Assembly (NCBI RefSeq): GCF_024679245.1
Contig: NC_090191.1
Location: 4,419,004 to 4,483,003 of the forward strand
Direction of reading: 5' to 3'
Length of the DNA: 64,000 bases
Source of the DNA: Pseudorasbora parva
Taxonomy: Eukaryota; Chordata; Actinopteri; Cypriniformes; Gobionidae
Below are positions 33,003 to 45,719 of the stretch, piece by piece. Each line of letters opens with the position of its first letter. Within the stretch, counting starts at the first letter, position 1. The position numbers and the translations under genes were made by a program. The notes beneath the pieces are model-generated. The model had not been told where the DNA came from. It searched no databases and worked only from the letters and a program-made list of their open reading frames with translations.

Positions 33003-33794
33003 ATTAAAGCTGCGAGCAGCGATGACGGGCCCAAGCTGGGGGCACCGCCACCCCGGTGGCATCAGCTTAACTGTGCACAGCAGGCAATAGGCATTTAATA
33101 TGGGAAAAAATAAATAATGGGACTTTGTCAAAGTCATTTGAATTCACCTCATTAACTGCAGCAACTGGTGCTGCTATGACCAGGAACCACAACACTCACA
33201 TCTCTAAGATCAATTACATTTTATTCTTTAATTTTATGTCAGGTGATTTCAAATGTCAATTTCAAAATGAGTGCAGAATACTGTCCAAATGCTGAAGTTG
33301 TATTATCCTTACACTCCTCTTAAAAATAAATTAAGCCAAATTACAGAGACCGCAACAATGATTTTAATATCAGTGTCAGGGAAGAGTAATATGCATGCAT
33401 AAAATTTATAGAAGTTTCTTATAAACAGCCACTTTTATAAGATCATGTGAAACTATATTTTTTTATCCATTTGAATTTTATCAATAAATAATTAGTTTAA
33501 AGAGGTGTCTTTGTAAACACAGCGCATGACCTTCTTTAAAGCCCATGTTATAGAAAACAATTAAAAGTATAAGGATATCACTTTCAATTATGTGCAAATG
33601 TATTTTTTGCAGCTTCAAATTTTGTAAGTTCAGAAGACCAGTATTTAATTAAAGATATAATATATGTTTTTTACTTATTTTTCACAATAAAGTGATAGAT
33701 ATTTGTGATAGCCTATGATATGAAAGGGTTATATTATGAAAAAAAAACAAGAGACAAGGTGACACACACACACAGAGTGAGAGAGACCCTCTCT

Positions 33795-33882
<88 letters not shown>

Positions 33883-34241
33883 GTAATGCTGCAGGCAGCC
33901 CTTATCAGCTCAGCCCATCCCCCCCCCCCCTCCACACACACACACACACATACACACACACTTGCATACGTACACTCATGTCTGCTTCACTATCTTTCTG
34001 GGGACTCATAGACGTAATGGTTTTTATGCTGTACAAACCATATATTCTGTCCTCCTACACTGCCTCAAAACCTACCCATCACACAAAACTTTCTGCATTT
34101 TTACATTTTCAAAAGAGCTCATTCTGTATGATTTATAAGCTTCTGTACCCATTGGGACCTCAGTTTAGGTCCCTACAGTGACACGAGTCCCAATGAGTCT
34201 GTGTGCATTCAGGTTGAAGTCCCCAACAGGCTAGAAAACCA

Positions 34242-34308
<67 letters not shown>

Positions 34309-34378
34309 AAAACACACACACAAACACACACACACACAGGCAAGTTAATTTTGCTTCAAAACTTATACAATACAGACA

Positions 34379-34463
34379 CACTGTAGTAAGCTGAAGGTAG
34401 AAATCAGCCCCCCTCCCTCTCTCTCCACACACACACACACACACACACCACACACACACACAC

Positions 34464-34504
<41 letters not shown>

Positions 34505-34545
34505 TAGTAAGCTGAAGGTAGAAATCAGCCCCCCTCCCTCTCTCT

Positions 34546-34583
<38 letters not shown>

Positions 34584-34623
34584 TAGTAAGCTGAAGGTAG
34601 AAATCAGCCCCCTCCCTCTCTCT

Positions 34624-34698
<75 letters not shown>

Positions 34699-34748
34699 AC
34701 TGTAGTAAGCTGAAGAAGCTTAGAAATCAGCCCCCCTCCCTCTCTCTC

Positions 34749-34777
<29 letters not shown>
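34379..34777 (+). repeat. Minisatellite with variable CA linkers, four copies
   Basis: Four copies of a core starting CACTGTAGTAAGCTGAAG and running through GAAATCAGCCCC to CCCTCTCTCTCC, at about 34379, 34501, 34580 and 34698, separated by (CA)n of different length. The fourth copy has a short internal duplication (GAAGAAGCTTAGAAATC). The design matches the array at 139-1522: a fixed cap plus an elastic CA linker. Confidence 0.85.
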
Positions 34778-34780
<3 letters not shown>

Positions 34781-34997
34781 TGGTTCACTATCTTTTTGGT
34801 CAAGATGGTCAAGATGATCCAGTGATCCTGAGGGGGGGGGGGGGGGACTAATTATATAAAACAATATTGTCAATGACCTACAAATAAACTGGTTTTATAC
34901 ATTTATTTTTTTATTCAAACCCAGAATAATATGTTTAATCCTTTAATGCAGGCCAAAGCACAGCATTGAGAGGTAATTGTTTTAGACAGAAGAGTGG

Positions 34998-35045
<48 letters not shown>

Positions 35046-35122
35046 ACTCTAGAAATCAGTGACACGTGTCCCCATGAGTCTGTGTGCATTCAGGTTGAAG
35101 TCCCCACCAGGCTAGAAAAAAG

Positions 35123-35222
<100 letters not shown>

Positions 35223-36906
35223 GTAATGCTAAAGTATCCAGCAGGCAACTCTTATCAGTTCAGCCCATCCACCCATTTTTATGCTGTACAAACCATATTC
35301 TGTCCTCCTACACTGCTCCTACCCCTAAACCTACCCATCACACAAAACTTTCTGCATTTTCACATTTTCAAAAGAACTCATTCTGTCTGATTTATAAGCT
35401 TTTGTACCCATTGGGAAGTCCCCATGAGTCTGTGTGCATTCAGGTTTAAGTCCCCAGCAGGCTAGAAAAGCATTCTCACACACACACAGAGGCAAGGTTT
35501 TTTGCTTGAAAACTTATACAATATTGCCCTCTACTGGTCATTTAAGTGAGAGCATAAGTGTTGAAAAAAAAAAAAAAAAAAAAACTGTGATTATATATAA
35601 TAACCAGCAGGTGGGAGTATAGCCTTATTTATGAACCTGGCACTTGTGTGCTTATTTTATCTTTTTTAGGCTTTTGCTACGGGAACACCGTTTGAGATAT
35701 CCAATAACCGTTCGCATTTTAGCATCTTCTGTATATTTACTTTATGTTGTCCGAGTTTGGAGGAGATTGAATGAATCGCTTTTGAGGAGAGGGTAAAAAC
35801 TCAGAGCTCGCTTTCGACTTCTTGTTATCTTCCAACCAAATTATCTGACTTCCTGTCGGTCACAGCTAATGACTGTAAATTAGAAAGTTGTCCGGCTCGA
35901 AATGTACAATATATATACCGAGTTTGGTGAATGTAGATAAAACTAACCCCCCACTTTGGACAAAAGATGGCGCTACTGAGCCCCTCTACCACGCCCGTTT
36001 CTGAATCTTTGCTTGCATCTTCTGGACAGCATGTCTGATGTGTGTGTTGAGTTTCATGCAATTTCAAGCATGTGAAGAGTCTCAAAAACACCAAAAAAGA
36101 TTATTAGACTTTGACACGTTGCCATGACAACAGTTTTTCTAGAATCAGGAATCCATTCATATGTCTATATCTGCCATGTTTTGACATAATACTGATGAAG
36201 TTTGAAGTAAATCGGGTGAAAATAAGATGGGGATTTAAAGCAATTTTGAAAGTGACACACTTCCTGCTGCCAGTTGGTGGCGCTATAACTTTGACTCACA
36301 AAAGTCATATCCATGTGATCGTCCTCTTACAACGAACACACAGCTGAAGTTTCATCAAAATGAATTAATGTATGCAAAAGTTATAACACACTTCCTGTTT
36401 CCCTTTTCTCGCCATAAATTCGTCTCTTCGCCACGGCCAAACCGTTTGAGATATCAAAAAGTTGCTCGCAATTTAGCATCCTCAGTGTCTTGACTTCATG
36501 CTGACCGAGTTTGGTGCTGATCGGGTGACTCGTCTAGGAGGAGTATCGCAAATTCCACAGCATGCGTTCCACAGCATGCGTTCAACAACCCCTAATAGCT
36601 CACTTCCTGTTGGGCTGACGCATAACTTAGAGCACGAAAGTTGTTCGGCCCGATGAGCTCTATATGTGTACCGAGTTTCATATATGTACGTGCAAGTCGG
36701 TTTGATTTATAGACTACGTTTTCAGACCCCACTTTAGGGGGCGCTGTCGAGCCCCCCTGCCACGCCCGGGTCCCAGCCTCAGCCCGGCCCTGATGGCCGC
36801 GCATTCTGATGCGTGTGCAAAGTTTCAAGAGTTTTCGAGCATGGGAAGGGCCCCAAAAATGCCCAAATAGTCGGTAAAAAAAATAATAATATATAATAAT
36901 AATAAT

Positions 36907-37188
36907 AATCCTTAGAAGAACAATAGGGCTCTGCGCCCTTTCAGGGCTTGGGCCCTAATAACAAATAATCCTTAGAAGAACAATAGGGCTCTGCGCCCTT
37001 TCAGGGCTTGGGCCCTAAAAATAATCCTTAGAAGAACAATAGGGCTCTGCGCCCTTTCAGGGCTTGGGCCCTAATAACAAATAATCCTTAGAAGAACAAT
37101 AGGGCTCTGCGCCCTTTCAGGGCTTGGGCCCTAATAATCCTTAGAAGAACAATAGGGCTCTGCGCCCTTTCAGGGCTTGGGCCCTAAT
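36907..37188 (+). repeat. Terminal hairpin repeat, five copies
   Basis: The same unit as at 21918-22040 is repeated five times with starts at 36908, 36968, 37024, 37084 and 37137 (spacings 60, 56, 60, 53). Copies are almost identical; the linkers differ only in the AATAAC/AATAAT spacer. They close the array. Confidence 0.88.
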
Positions 37189-37230
37189 TATTTAGGTGAT
37201 ATTATTTCAACTTAGAAAGTCAGCAGAAAG

Positions 37231-37647
37231 GTAAATGTTTAAAATGAATCTCTTGTTTCAGGTGTGTGGGAATACAAATGTAAACTCATGGTAAGTGTGT
37301 CGTTTCACCTTTTGTCTTTAATGGCTGTTGGTGATTCTGCCTCATCATTACTTTAATTGCTGTGATTGTTGATGCTAATCAATATCTGAGTTAAGTGTGA
37401 ATAAATGGGTGAAGGTGTGACTCTTCCTGATGTCTATGATAATCAGGGCTATAGTTGTGCTGATTGGATTAGAGCTGTTTCTATAACTGCTCACATCCTT
37501 TACATGCTTTGTTTGCTTTATCTTCACCTGTAAGGACGGCCCTCTGAAATCTCTATAAAACACAATGTTTCTCAGCTTTAGTCACACTTGATGACTGCAG
37601 CACTGCTGGTGAAGCCACTGAGAGACACGTGATACACTATAATAAAG
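37231..37647 (+). promoter_or_regulatory. Promoter and 5' leader of the FINZ-SGNH gene
   Basis: Nearly the reverse complement of 8990-8579. TATAAAA lies at 37554-37560, 88 bases before the ATG. A CACGTG E-box lies at 37626-37631 in the leader, also present before FINZ exon 1 of gene 3 (56418-56423). High similarity over non-coding DNA implies recent duplication or retained function. Confidence 0.55.
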
Positions 37648-37849
37648 ATGGCATTTATTAAAGTGAAGGGGGAAGACCTGAAGATTGAAGAAACATTCAG
37701 AGTCAAACATGAAGACGTGAAGATTGAAGAAACATTCAGAGTCAAGCATGAAGACGTGAAGATTGAAGAAACATTCAGAGTCAAACACGAAGACGTGAAG
37801 ATTGAAGAAACATTCAGAGTCAAGCATGAAGAAACTGAGGAGCAAAGAG
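37648..37849 (+). CDS. FINZ-SGNH chimeric gene, exon 1
   Basis: Starts at ATG 37648 (MAFIKVKGEDLKIEETFRVK) and ends at a G|GTTGGT donor (37849/37850) in phase 1. It encodes 67 residues of FINZ N-terminus with four copies of the 13-residue VKIEETFRVKHED block. It is the inverted paralogue of the 12-repeat exon at 8578-8065, and similarity runs past the donor into the intron to about 38071. Unlike a normal FINZ exon 1, no zinc-finger exon follows on this strand. The next in-phase coding exons encode an SGNH hydrolase-like domain. Confidence 0.75.
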
Positions 37850-38390
37850 GTTGGTTTCATTCTCAAAGCTGAACTCGGTCATTTGATCCTTATTAAAATC
37901 ATCAGCTCTTCAGAAATGAAGGATATTTTGAAGAATGTCATATGAGCGTAATAATTAAAGTGGTTTTATTTGACATGGAGCGGGTCAGACAGATTACAGT
38001 TGAGATTACATGTCCAGACAAAAACTGCCTTCAACCTCAGAACATCCGACTTCCAAGTTGGACATTCGTTATTATGACGTCATGCATTAAATGAGTAAAA
38101 ATCTGTTGAAAAATATGATCACATTAACATATCTGAACATAAATAGTTGCAAACGTTCATTGAATCACTCAATAAATTAATCATATGTCAAAAACAGTCG
38201 TCTAAAAAAGCTTTTCTCCAGCTGACACACTTGATATAGAGTTATACTGCTGTCTGCGTTTATTCTTCATTTAAAGGCTTTGATCAGCAAATAAAACAAC
38301 CTGTAACTTCATAATCAACTGGATTGAACTCTCAATGGATGTTTACCAACAGGCGTATTTTAATCTCTAATATTCTTCATTTCTCTTTAG

Positions 38391-38444
38391 AAAAAAGCAC
38401 AATAACAACTACAATCAACAGAAGAACGTACGTCATACCTCGAG
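38391..38444 (+). CDS. FINZ-SGNH chimeric gene, exon 2 (linker)
   Basis: A 54-bp exon between a CATTTCTCTTTAG acceptor and a CGAG|GTAAGC donor. Read in phase 1 from exon 1 it gives EKSTITTTINRRTYVIPR and hands on phase 1 to exon 3. It is a short polar, Thr-rich linker with no domain. Support is the matching phases and good splice sites, so confidence is moderate. Confidence 0.55.
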
Positions 38445-38532
38445 GTAAGCAGCTAATACATGCAATATTATTAATATAATATAAACTCATATAGTGAACA
38501 CAGTATAAAGCAGCATTTCTTCTCTCCCACAG

Positions 38533-39083
38533 GTCTACAGGTCTGCTTCCTCACAGACTCAATGTGTCGGGATATTGAGGACTATTTCCCAAATGCTCAA
38601 TGCTGGGTTCACCCAGACACAACTCTCATGAGATCTGCTCAACAACACATCAGACACTTTGAGAAACTGCACAAGTACACATTAGTGATTCTCCACATAG
38701 GAACAAACGACATCGCGAGTGGAGCGCCTGCGTCGACTGTGGTCCAGCGAATGAAAACGCTCATAGCCAGAATCTCATTGGTCAATCCACACGTTCTGTA
38801 TTTCACAATCAGCGCTGTTTTACCACGAGTGAACGACGACTCCACAATGAAAACGACAATCAAACAATGCAACAGCCTGATCCAACATTGGACTTCACAA
38901 ACAAGAAATATCCTATTTCTGAACACTACAAAACCATTTCTCAAAAATGGAAGAATAATCCAAAACCTATACAAAGACGACGGACTTCACCTAAATCAAG
39001 AAGGAAAACACAAACTTTTCACACAATTTCAGCGTTTCCTCGGGCAATTTTGCCGGTTTTCATCAAATGCAAAACACACTTAA
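38533..39083 (+). CDS. FINZ-SGNH chimeric gene, exon 3: SGNH (GDSL-like) hydrolase domain
   Basis: Starts after a CTCTCCCACAG acceptor and continues phase 1 to a stop at 39081-39083, completing a 268-residue protein. In full-length numbering, block I is CFLTDSMCRDI with Ser95 (TDS replacing GDS), block III is IGTNDIASG with Asn144, and block V is DDGLHLN with Asp235 and His238. All residues expected for an SGNH/GDSL hydrolase are present. Such enzymes cleave ester bonds of lipids, acetylated sugars or proteins; the substrate here is unknown. No signal peptide or membrane segment is seen, so it is probably intracellular. Similar esterase domains occur in ORF1 of some CR1/L2 LINEs, so a transposon origin is possible, but this copy has introns and no adjoining reverse transcriptase. 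Confidence 0.72.
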
Positions 39084-39142
39084 AAACACTTCATGAAAAT
39101 CTGAAAAACATAAACTTGACTTGTTCAATAGATTTGTGCAGC

Positions 39143-39148
39143 AATAAA
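39143..39148 (+). terminator. Poly(A) signal of the FINZ-SGNH gene
   Basis: AATAAA 60 bases after the stop, followed by AT-rich sequence. A second candidate lies at about 39326. Either could end the transcript. Confidence 0.45.
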
Positions 39149-39159
39149 ATACATTTCAA

Positions 39160-40060
39160 TTAACAAGACCTCACATATCTTCCTGAAATTCATCTTTACC
39201 TACACACAACTACAACAAAGTGACGAGTGTGTAGCACACAAATTTAGCCTTTACCTCTGTTGTTTTAAGTTTCATCTGGTTACTTTCTACAATAATGTTA
39301 TGAAGGTCAACTGTACACATGACTATAATAAAACTATCTTGTGATTTTAAATCTTGACATGAGTCACATTATTTACAGCACATCCCAATCCAAATTGTTC
39401 TTTCTTTAGTCTCTTCACATTTCATCACGTCTGTTCCCTAGAAAGATTAGTAGCTAGGCTACACCTCTCATGACTTCTGGCCGTTAGTTCTGTCATCATG
39501 TCTGATCTGGGCCGGGGTTCCCCAGATATGTAATTCCCAGAATACCCAGACCAAGATGCAAAAACTCTTTCAAATGAAAAAATGCAATTTAAATGTAATC
39601 ACTAGGCTTGTTCGACTTCACCTAGCAATACGCACCCCGATCGGTGTCTGACTTGAAGCAGTGCATGCCAGTTAGAAATTTTGTCCGACTTGAGACAGCG
39701 CAGACGGCACGTGACTGTGACGTATGTCAACAAAGTACTGCGAGAGCGATTCGAGAGCAGCCGGCTGATGCAGCCGATGCAGATTCTTAAGAGTGGCTGC
39801 TCGAGCTCTGATGACGACACAGCTGATCCATGATTGGCCGGATTCACCGCATGACAGCGATCACGTGCGTTTCGTGTTTATTCTAAAACCTTATGTTATG
39901 CTAATGCTCACAAATAATTTATTTATAACACTAAAACCTCTTTTCATGTAGTTGCATTGTTATATTGTCATGTTTATCAAACTAAATAAAAAAATAAAAA
40001 AAAACCCTGATAAAAACACCACTTGACAGCACTTCATTGATAGTGTAGGTTTATATGTTG
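39160..40060. other. No gene seen; contains a probable degenerate repeat
   Basis: The stretch 39600-39850 is GC-richer, with a CGACTTGAGACAGCGCAGAC-type text reminiscent of dispersed fish repeats, but I cannot define its ends. Open frames on the minus strand here lack any recognisable motif. Confidence 0.4.
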
Positions 40061-40069
40061 AACTTCAAA

Positions 40070-40789
40070 GCAGCACTGGGTAACTTTTGCTCTCGGGGTT
40101 CCCCCTACGGTTGGGAAAAAATAATGTCCTCAACTACTGTCGTAAGCTCTGTCATCCTACAACAGGGGATGCCATCGCACGTGCATTTGTTGACATGACA
40201 ACCCTGATAGCCCTGAACTAGTGATGCGCGGGTCGTCTCATAACCCGCGGACCCTGTATGTCTATTTAATGGTCGTGGGGCGGGTTGTTAAAATATATAC
40301 AGTGGTGTGGGGGCGGGCCAAGTAATTTCATAAAAGCAGCACTGACAGTTAACCTAAACACTGCAGGAGGAGTTCACATGCAGGTGTTCTTCTGGCGTCA
40401 CGTGTGAAATATCTTCATCCCAGGTAACGTTACAGTCAGTGGCATGTTTTAGCATGTCATATGAATATAATTTCATGGGTTTTATTTTTTTCAAACGCCA
40501 AATAATCATGACTATATTATCCGACAAACAAAGTTGGGCTCGCACGTCCGAATTAAAGAAGTGTGGGTGTTGGTAGAAGTGACGTATATGCCGTGAAGCA
40601 GTCGAATTTTGTAGTTCTTTTTGTTCTCGGGTTACTACCCGAAACCCGAAGTTTAAAAGTACAATTAAAAACGATACAGACCCCGTCAGGCTATGGCAGA
40701 CGTGTCATTCAACCTATTGTAAGTCAATGTATCATCTTGAGTCTTGAAAATATATTATGAAGGTTGAAAAGTTACCTAGTGCTGTTTTA
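40070..40789. mobile_element. MITE with about 20-bp inverted repeats
   Basis: The left end GCAGCACTGGGTAACTTTT and the right end AAAAGTTACCTAGTGCTGTT are imperfect inverted copies about 700 bases apart. There is no transposase. The interior includes an element-like segment starting GTGATGCGCGGGTCG with a matching CGGGTTACTACCCG stretch, suggesting a nested repeat. Clear target duplications are not visible. Confidence 0.55.
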
Positions 40790-41044
40790 AGGGTCTGTAA
40801 AGTTTGAATTTTATTTTGTTGTGTTAGTTTAAGTGTTTTTTTTTGTCTAATCACATCATTTAGGTCCATCAACTATCTTGTATAATTTATAAAATTTTGT
40901 CAAAATAGAATTTTTGACAATACAATATTCTTTAACAGAAATGTAACACTTAAGACTGTTCAGTAATACTCAAAAGCTGACCATCAGAAATCAACAACTG
41001 ACCAACTAATAATATATTAGACTCAATCCAATGTCTAAATTGCC

Positions 41045-41625
41045 GACTGATTCAAGAGAATGGGCTGACTGATTCAAGCTGATAGAAGAGCATCTTTGAC
41101 TGAAATAACCACTCGTTAAAACCGAGGTGTGCAGCAAAGCATTTGTGAAGCCACAACATGCACAACCTTGAGGCGGATTGGCTACAACAGCAGAAGACCC
41201 CACCGGGTACCACTCATCTCCACTACAAATAGGAAAAAGAGGCTACAATTTGCACAAACTCACCAAAATTTGACAGGTGAAGACTGGAAAAATGTTGCCT
41301 GGCCTAATGAGTCTCGATTTCTGTTGAGACATTCAGATGGTAGAGTCAGAATTGGGCGAGCATGGATCCATCATGCCTTGTTACCACTGTGCAGGCTGGT
41401 GGTGGTGGTGTAATGTTGTGGGGGATGTTTTCTTGGCACACTTTATGCCCTTTAGTGCCAATTGGGCATAGTTTAAATGCCACAGCCTACCTGAACGTTG
41501 TTCTGAAAGCGAAAGGGAGTCAAACACAGGTATTATTAGGAACATGGTTTATTAGGAACATGGTATGGTGGAACATTATTAGGAACATGGTATGGTGTTC
41601 CTAATAATCCTTTAGGGGAGTGTAT
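41045..41625 (+). mobile_element. Tc1 fragment with internal deletion
   Basis: Recognisable Tc1 transposase pieces: TTLRRIGYNSRRPHRVPLIS, then LTGEDWKNVAWPNESRFLLR (first catalytic Asp changed to Asn), AGGGGVMLWGMFSWHTLCPL and AYLNVV. The text then jumps to the region just before the 3' terminus (AAAGCGAAAGGGAGTC), deleting the second Asp and the Glu. The 3' end shows repeated AGGAACATGGTATGGTG. Dead copy. Confidence 0.8.
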
Positions 41626-41628
41626 ATA

Positions 41629-42522
41629 AAGACATGTAGGGCTGTCCTCGACTAAGGATTTAGACAATCGAATCAGAATTGTCGAATCTCTCTATGGTCG
41701 ACTGATAGTCGAATTGTCTGTGTGTGTGAATGGGTTGGGAGGGGCACGACACTAGTCAGCAGAAGGGTAAAACTATTTTTATTTTCTTTTACACACTGCA
41801 CACAGCAACAACTTTTAATAAAGCGACCAAAACTTCCTGCCAACTGACAGACGAACTGACAATGGCTTTCTTATTTAGGTTTAAAGGTAATGTGGTGGAT
41901 AAACATTCATAAACTGTTTTCTCACAAAGCCACGATCGAAATACAGAACATCACACAAATATATAAAATAACATTTTGATAAATAAACCTAAAAAAAATA
42001 CCTGCCTAGAGAGGAAAAGAACACTTTGAATGCGTTTACATGCACGTACCGATTGTGCCTAAAGGGGGTGAAGACGTACGCGAAGCTCAGCCCCGCTCAC
42101 CTCAGGATCTCACTCACCACCACCTGACGCGCACATTATATACACGCGAGCTCAATTTTGAATTGACTGACAGATGAGCTGCATGAAAGCACTCTGTGGT
42201 GCAGCAGGATTTTAAACAACTTCCTGAGTGGCCGCGGACAGGCGCTGAATGCCGCCGGTGTGTGTACGCTCACTGAACGTGTTCTAATTTTAAAGGTGTG
42301 GCGCGAAGCTCAGCGCCCTTAAAGGGGTCGCACACCTATGCTCAGCTCAGCTCAGCACCGCGACACGTCTTTAAAATATTGAGCACCCCCATATTGCCAA
42401 AATGGTTTGATCCTCGTTTCATAACACCCGTGAAGATTCGACCGTGAGATCGGTGGTCGAATCAGGCTCCGCATATCAATGCATCGAATCTTCCACTATT
42501 CGGGGTTACCCCTAAAGACATG
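41629..42522. mobile_element. hAT-like element with 8-bp target duplication
   Basis: The element at 41637-42514 begins TAGGGCTG and ends TTACCCCTA and has AAGACATG duplicated on both sides (41629-41636, 42515-42522). Ends are rich in GTCGAAT/ATTCGAC motifs in both orientations. The interior is CpG-rich near 42040-42360 and has no transposase, so it is non-autonomous. It landed at the 3' edge of the Tc1 fragment. Confidence 0.82.
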
Positions 42523-42639
42523 ATAAATATTTTTTCAGTCTGATAAAAAATTCCCTTTGTGGATAAAATTGAGTCTAATTCTGACTCGCTTCTTAATTAT
42601 GAATTCAGGCCTCTAGGGTGATTTAGTACCATAACAATA

Positions 42640-42805
42640 ATCAGCACATTATACAGTCTTTTAAACATGAGGTGTTTCCTGTCTGTGAGATTCATTCCAC
42701 ACTGATGACATATAAAACCAGTTCTCTCATACAGTAATACTCATGTGGCACTCCAGCATTTTTTTATACCTAAAACTTTTCCCAGTCACCACATGTGAAC
42801 GCCTT
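42640..42805 (-). pseudogene. Relic 3' zinc-finger sequence of locus 2
   Basis: Beyond the stop at 42806 the minus strand continues KAFTCGDWEKF, then stops and frameshifted remains, then DNA matching the 3' regions of genes 1 and 3. The TAG again sits in the Glu codon of the linker, as in gene 1. Confidence 0.65.
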
Positions 42806-43377
42806 CTATACAGTGTGAACTATCATGTGTCTGTTAAGGGTTCCTTTTCGGTTGAAACTTTTTCCACATTGTTGGTAGGTGAACGGCTTCTCTCCAGTGT
42901 GAATCATCATGTGGTCTTCAAAATGTTGTTTTAGAGTAAAATTCTGTCCACACTGAGGACATGTGTAGAGGTTTTCTCCAGTGTGAAGTCTCATGTGTCT
43001 GTTAAGGTTTAATGTTTTAGTGAAACTCTTCCCACACTGAGGGGATGTGTAAGGCTTCTCTATAGTGTGAATTTTAATGTGTCTGTTTAAACTTCCTTTT
43101 TGAGTGAATCTTATTCCACACTGTAGGCATGTGTAAGGCTTTTCTCTAGTGTGAACTGTCATGTGCCTGTTAAGGCTGCTTTTTAGAGTGAAACTGTTTC
43201 CACATTGTTGGCAGATACAATGACTTCTAGTTCCCTTCTTTTTACCACTTTTTGGTGTCTTTTCAGGCTGTGAGCTACTAAAAGATTTTTCTACCATTAG
43301 AAAATAATTGTTCTTAAATTGATCTTTCTCTTCCATTTCATTCAGTACTTCACTCCCCTCTTTCAGCACCATCAAAC
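42806..43377 (-). pseudogene. Decayed FINZ C2H2 zinc-finger exon (locus 2), no exon 1 found
   Basis: The exon follows a CTTTCACCTTAG acceptor and in phase 1 reads [20 protein letters not shown], the FINZ second-exon start, then five C2H2 units. Fingers 1, 2 and 4 are complete. Finger 3 reads TSPQCGKSF (first Cys to Ser) and finger 5 TYQQCGKSF (first Cys to Tyr), so two fingers should not bind zinc. Linkers are eroded (HTIEKP, HTGENL). It ends at a stop in the linker codon. No FINZ exon 1 lies between it and gene 3. It could only be expressed by alternative splicing from the exon at 56401-56170 across gene 3, so I call it a pseudogene. Confidence 0.7.
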
Positions 43378-43379
43378 CT

Positions 43380-44727
<1,348 letters not shown>

Positions 44728-44976
44728 GTGACATCATGGGGCCTGTCATCATCGGCCCTGTGACACCATGGGGCCTGTGACATCATGGGGCATGTGACAT
44801 CATAAGGCCTGTGACATCATGAGCCCTGTGACGTCATGGGGCCTGTGACGTCATGAGGTCTGTGACATCATGGGGCCTGTGACATCATTAGCCTTGTGAC
44901 GTCATGGGGCCTGTGACGTCATGAGGCCTGTGACATCATGGGACCTGTGACATAACGAGGCCTGTGACATCATGGG
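44728..44976. repeat. 17-bp minisatellite carrying CRE motifs
   Basis: About 14-15 copies of a 17-base unit of the form GTGACATCATGGGGCCT. In four units the variant GTGACGTCAT creates a perfect palindromic cAMP-response element TGACGTCA (near 44829, 44846, 44897 and 44914). The others have TGACATCA, differing by one base. Confidence 0.85.
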
Positions 44977-45094
44977 TCAGTGTAGGGGGATAGAATGAAA
45001 CTGCGTTGATAAAAAGTGTTTATGCGTCTTGATAACATGCCAAAATGGCATACGAATTGGCGTGTTATACATACGCCATTTCATGAGATCAGTC

Positions 45095-45705
45095 TGCCAT
45101 GTTGTGATTTCCATTACAGTAGCATTCCTGTATGTGATGCAGTGCCGTCTAAGGGCCCGAAGATCACGGGCATCCAGTATTGTTTTCTGGCCTTGACCCT
45201 TCCGTACAGAGATTGTTCCAGATTCTCTGAATCTTTGGAAGATATTTTGCACTGTAGATGACGATAAACTTCAAACTCTTTGCAATTTTTCTCGGCTCCT
45301 TTCTGATATTTCTCCACAATTTTTCGCCACAGCATTGAGGAAATTTGTGATCCTCTGCCCATCTTGACTTCTGAGAGACACTGCCACTCTGAGAGGCTCT
45401 TTTTATACCCAATCATGTTGGCAAATGGCCTAATATGTTGCAAATTGGTCCTCCAGATTTTCCGTATATGTACATTTATCTTTTCCGGCCTCTTATTGCT
45501 CCCTGTCCCAACTTTTTTGGAATGTGTAGCTCTCATGAAATCCAAAATGTGCCAATATTTGGCATGACATTTCAAAATGTCTCACTTTCAACATTTGATA
45601 TGTTATCTATATTCTATTGCGAATAAAATATAAGTTTATGAGATTTGTAAATTATTGCATTCCTTTTTTATTCACAATTTGTACAGTGTCCCAACTTTTT
45701 GGGAC
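45095..45705 (-). mobile_element. Tc1 fragment: left terminus and transposase N-terminus
   Basis: Reading the minus strand, the terminal repeat (GTCCCAAAAAGTTGGGACAC) near 45710-45690 is followed by an untranslated stretch and MGRGSQISSMLWRKIVEKYQ (from about 45364). After a frame break come SKDSENLEQSLYG and, in a third frame, MQNIFQRFRESGTISVRKGQ with DARDLRALRRHC. This is the helix-turn-helix DNA-binding part of a Tc1 transposase. The catalytic domain and other end are missing; the match stops near 45095, where an unrelated palindrome-rich segment begins. Confidence 0.75.
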
Positions 45706-45719
45706 AAATCCGGAGGAGG

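Noticed and set aside
37850..38390. Search for a zinc-finger exon downstream of the plus-strand FINZ exon 1
   Set aside because: No C2H2 sequence on the plus strand from 37.9 to 50 kb; the only zinc-finger exons nearby are on the minus strand, so the SGNH exons are the best partners.
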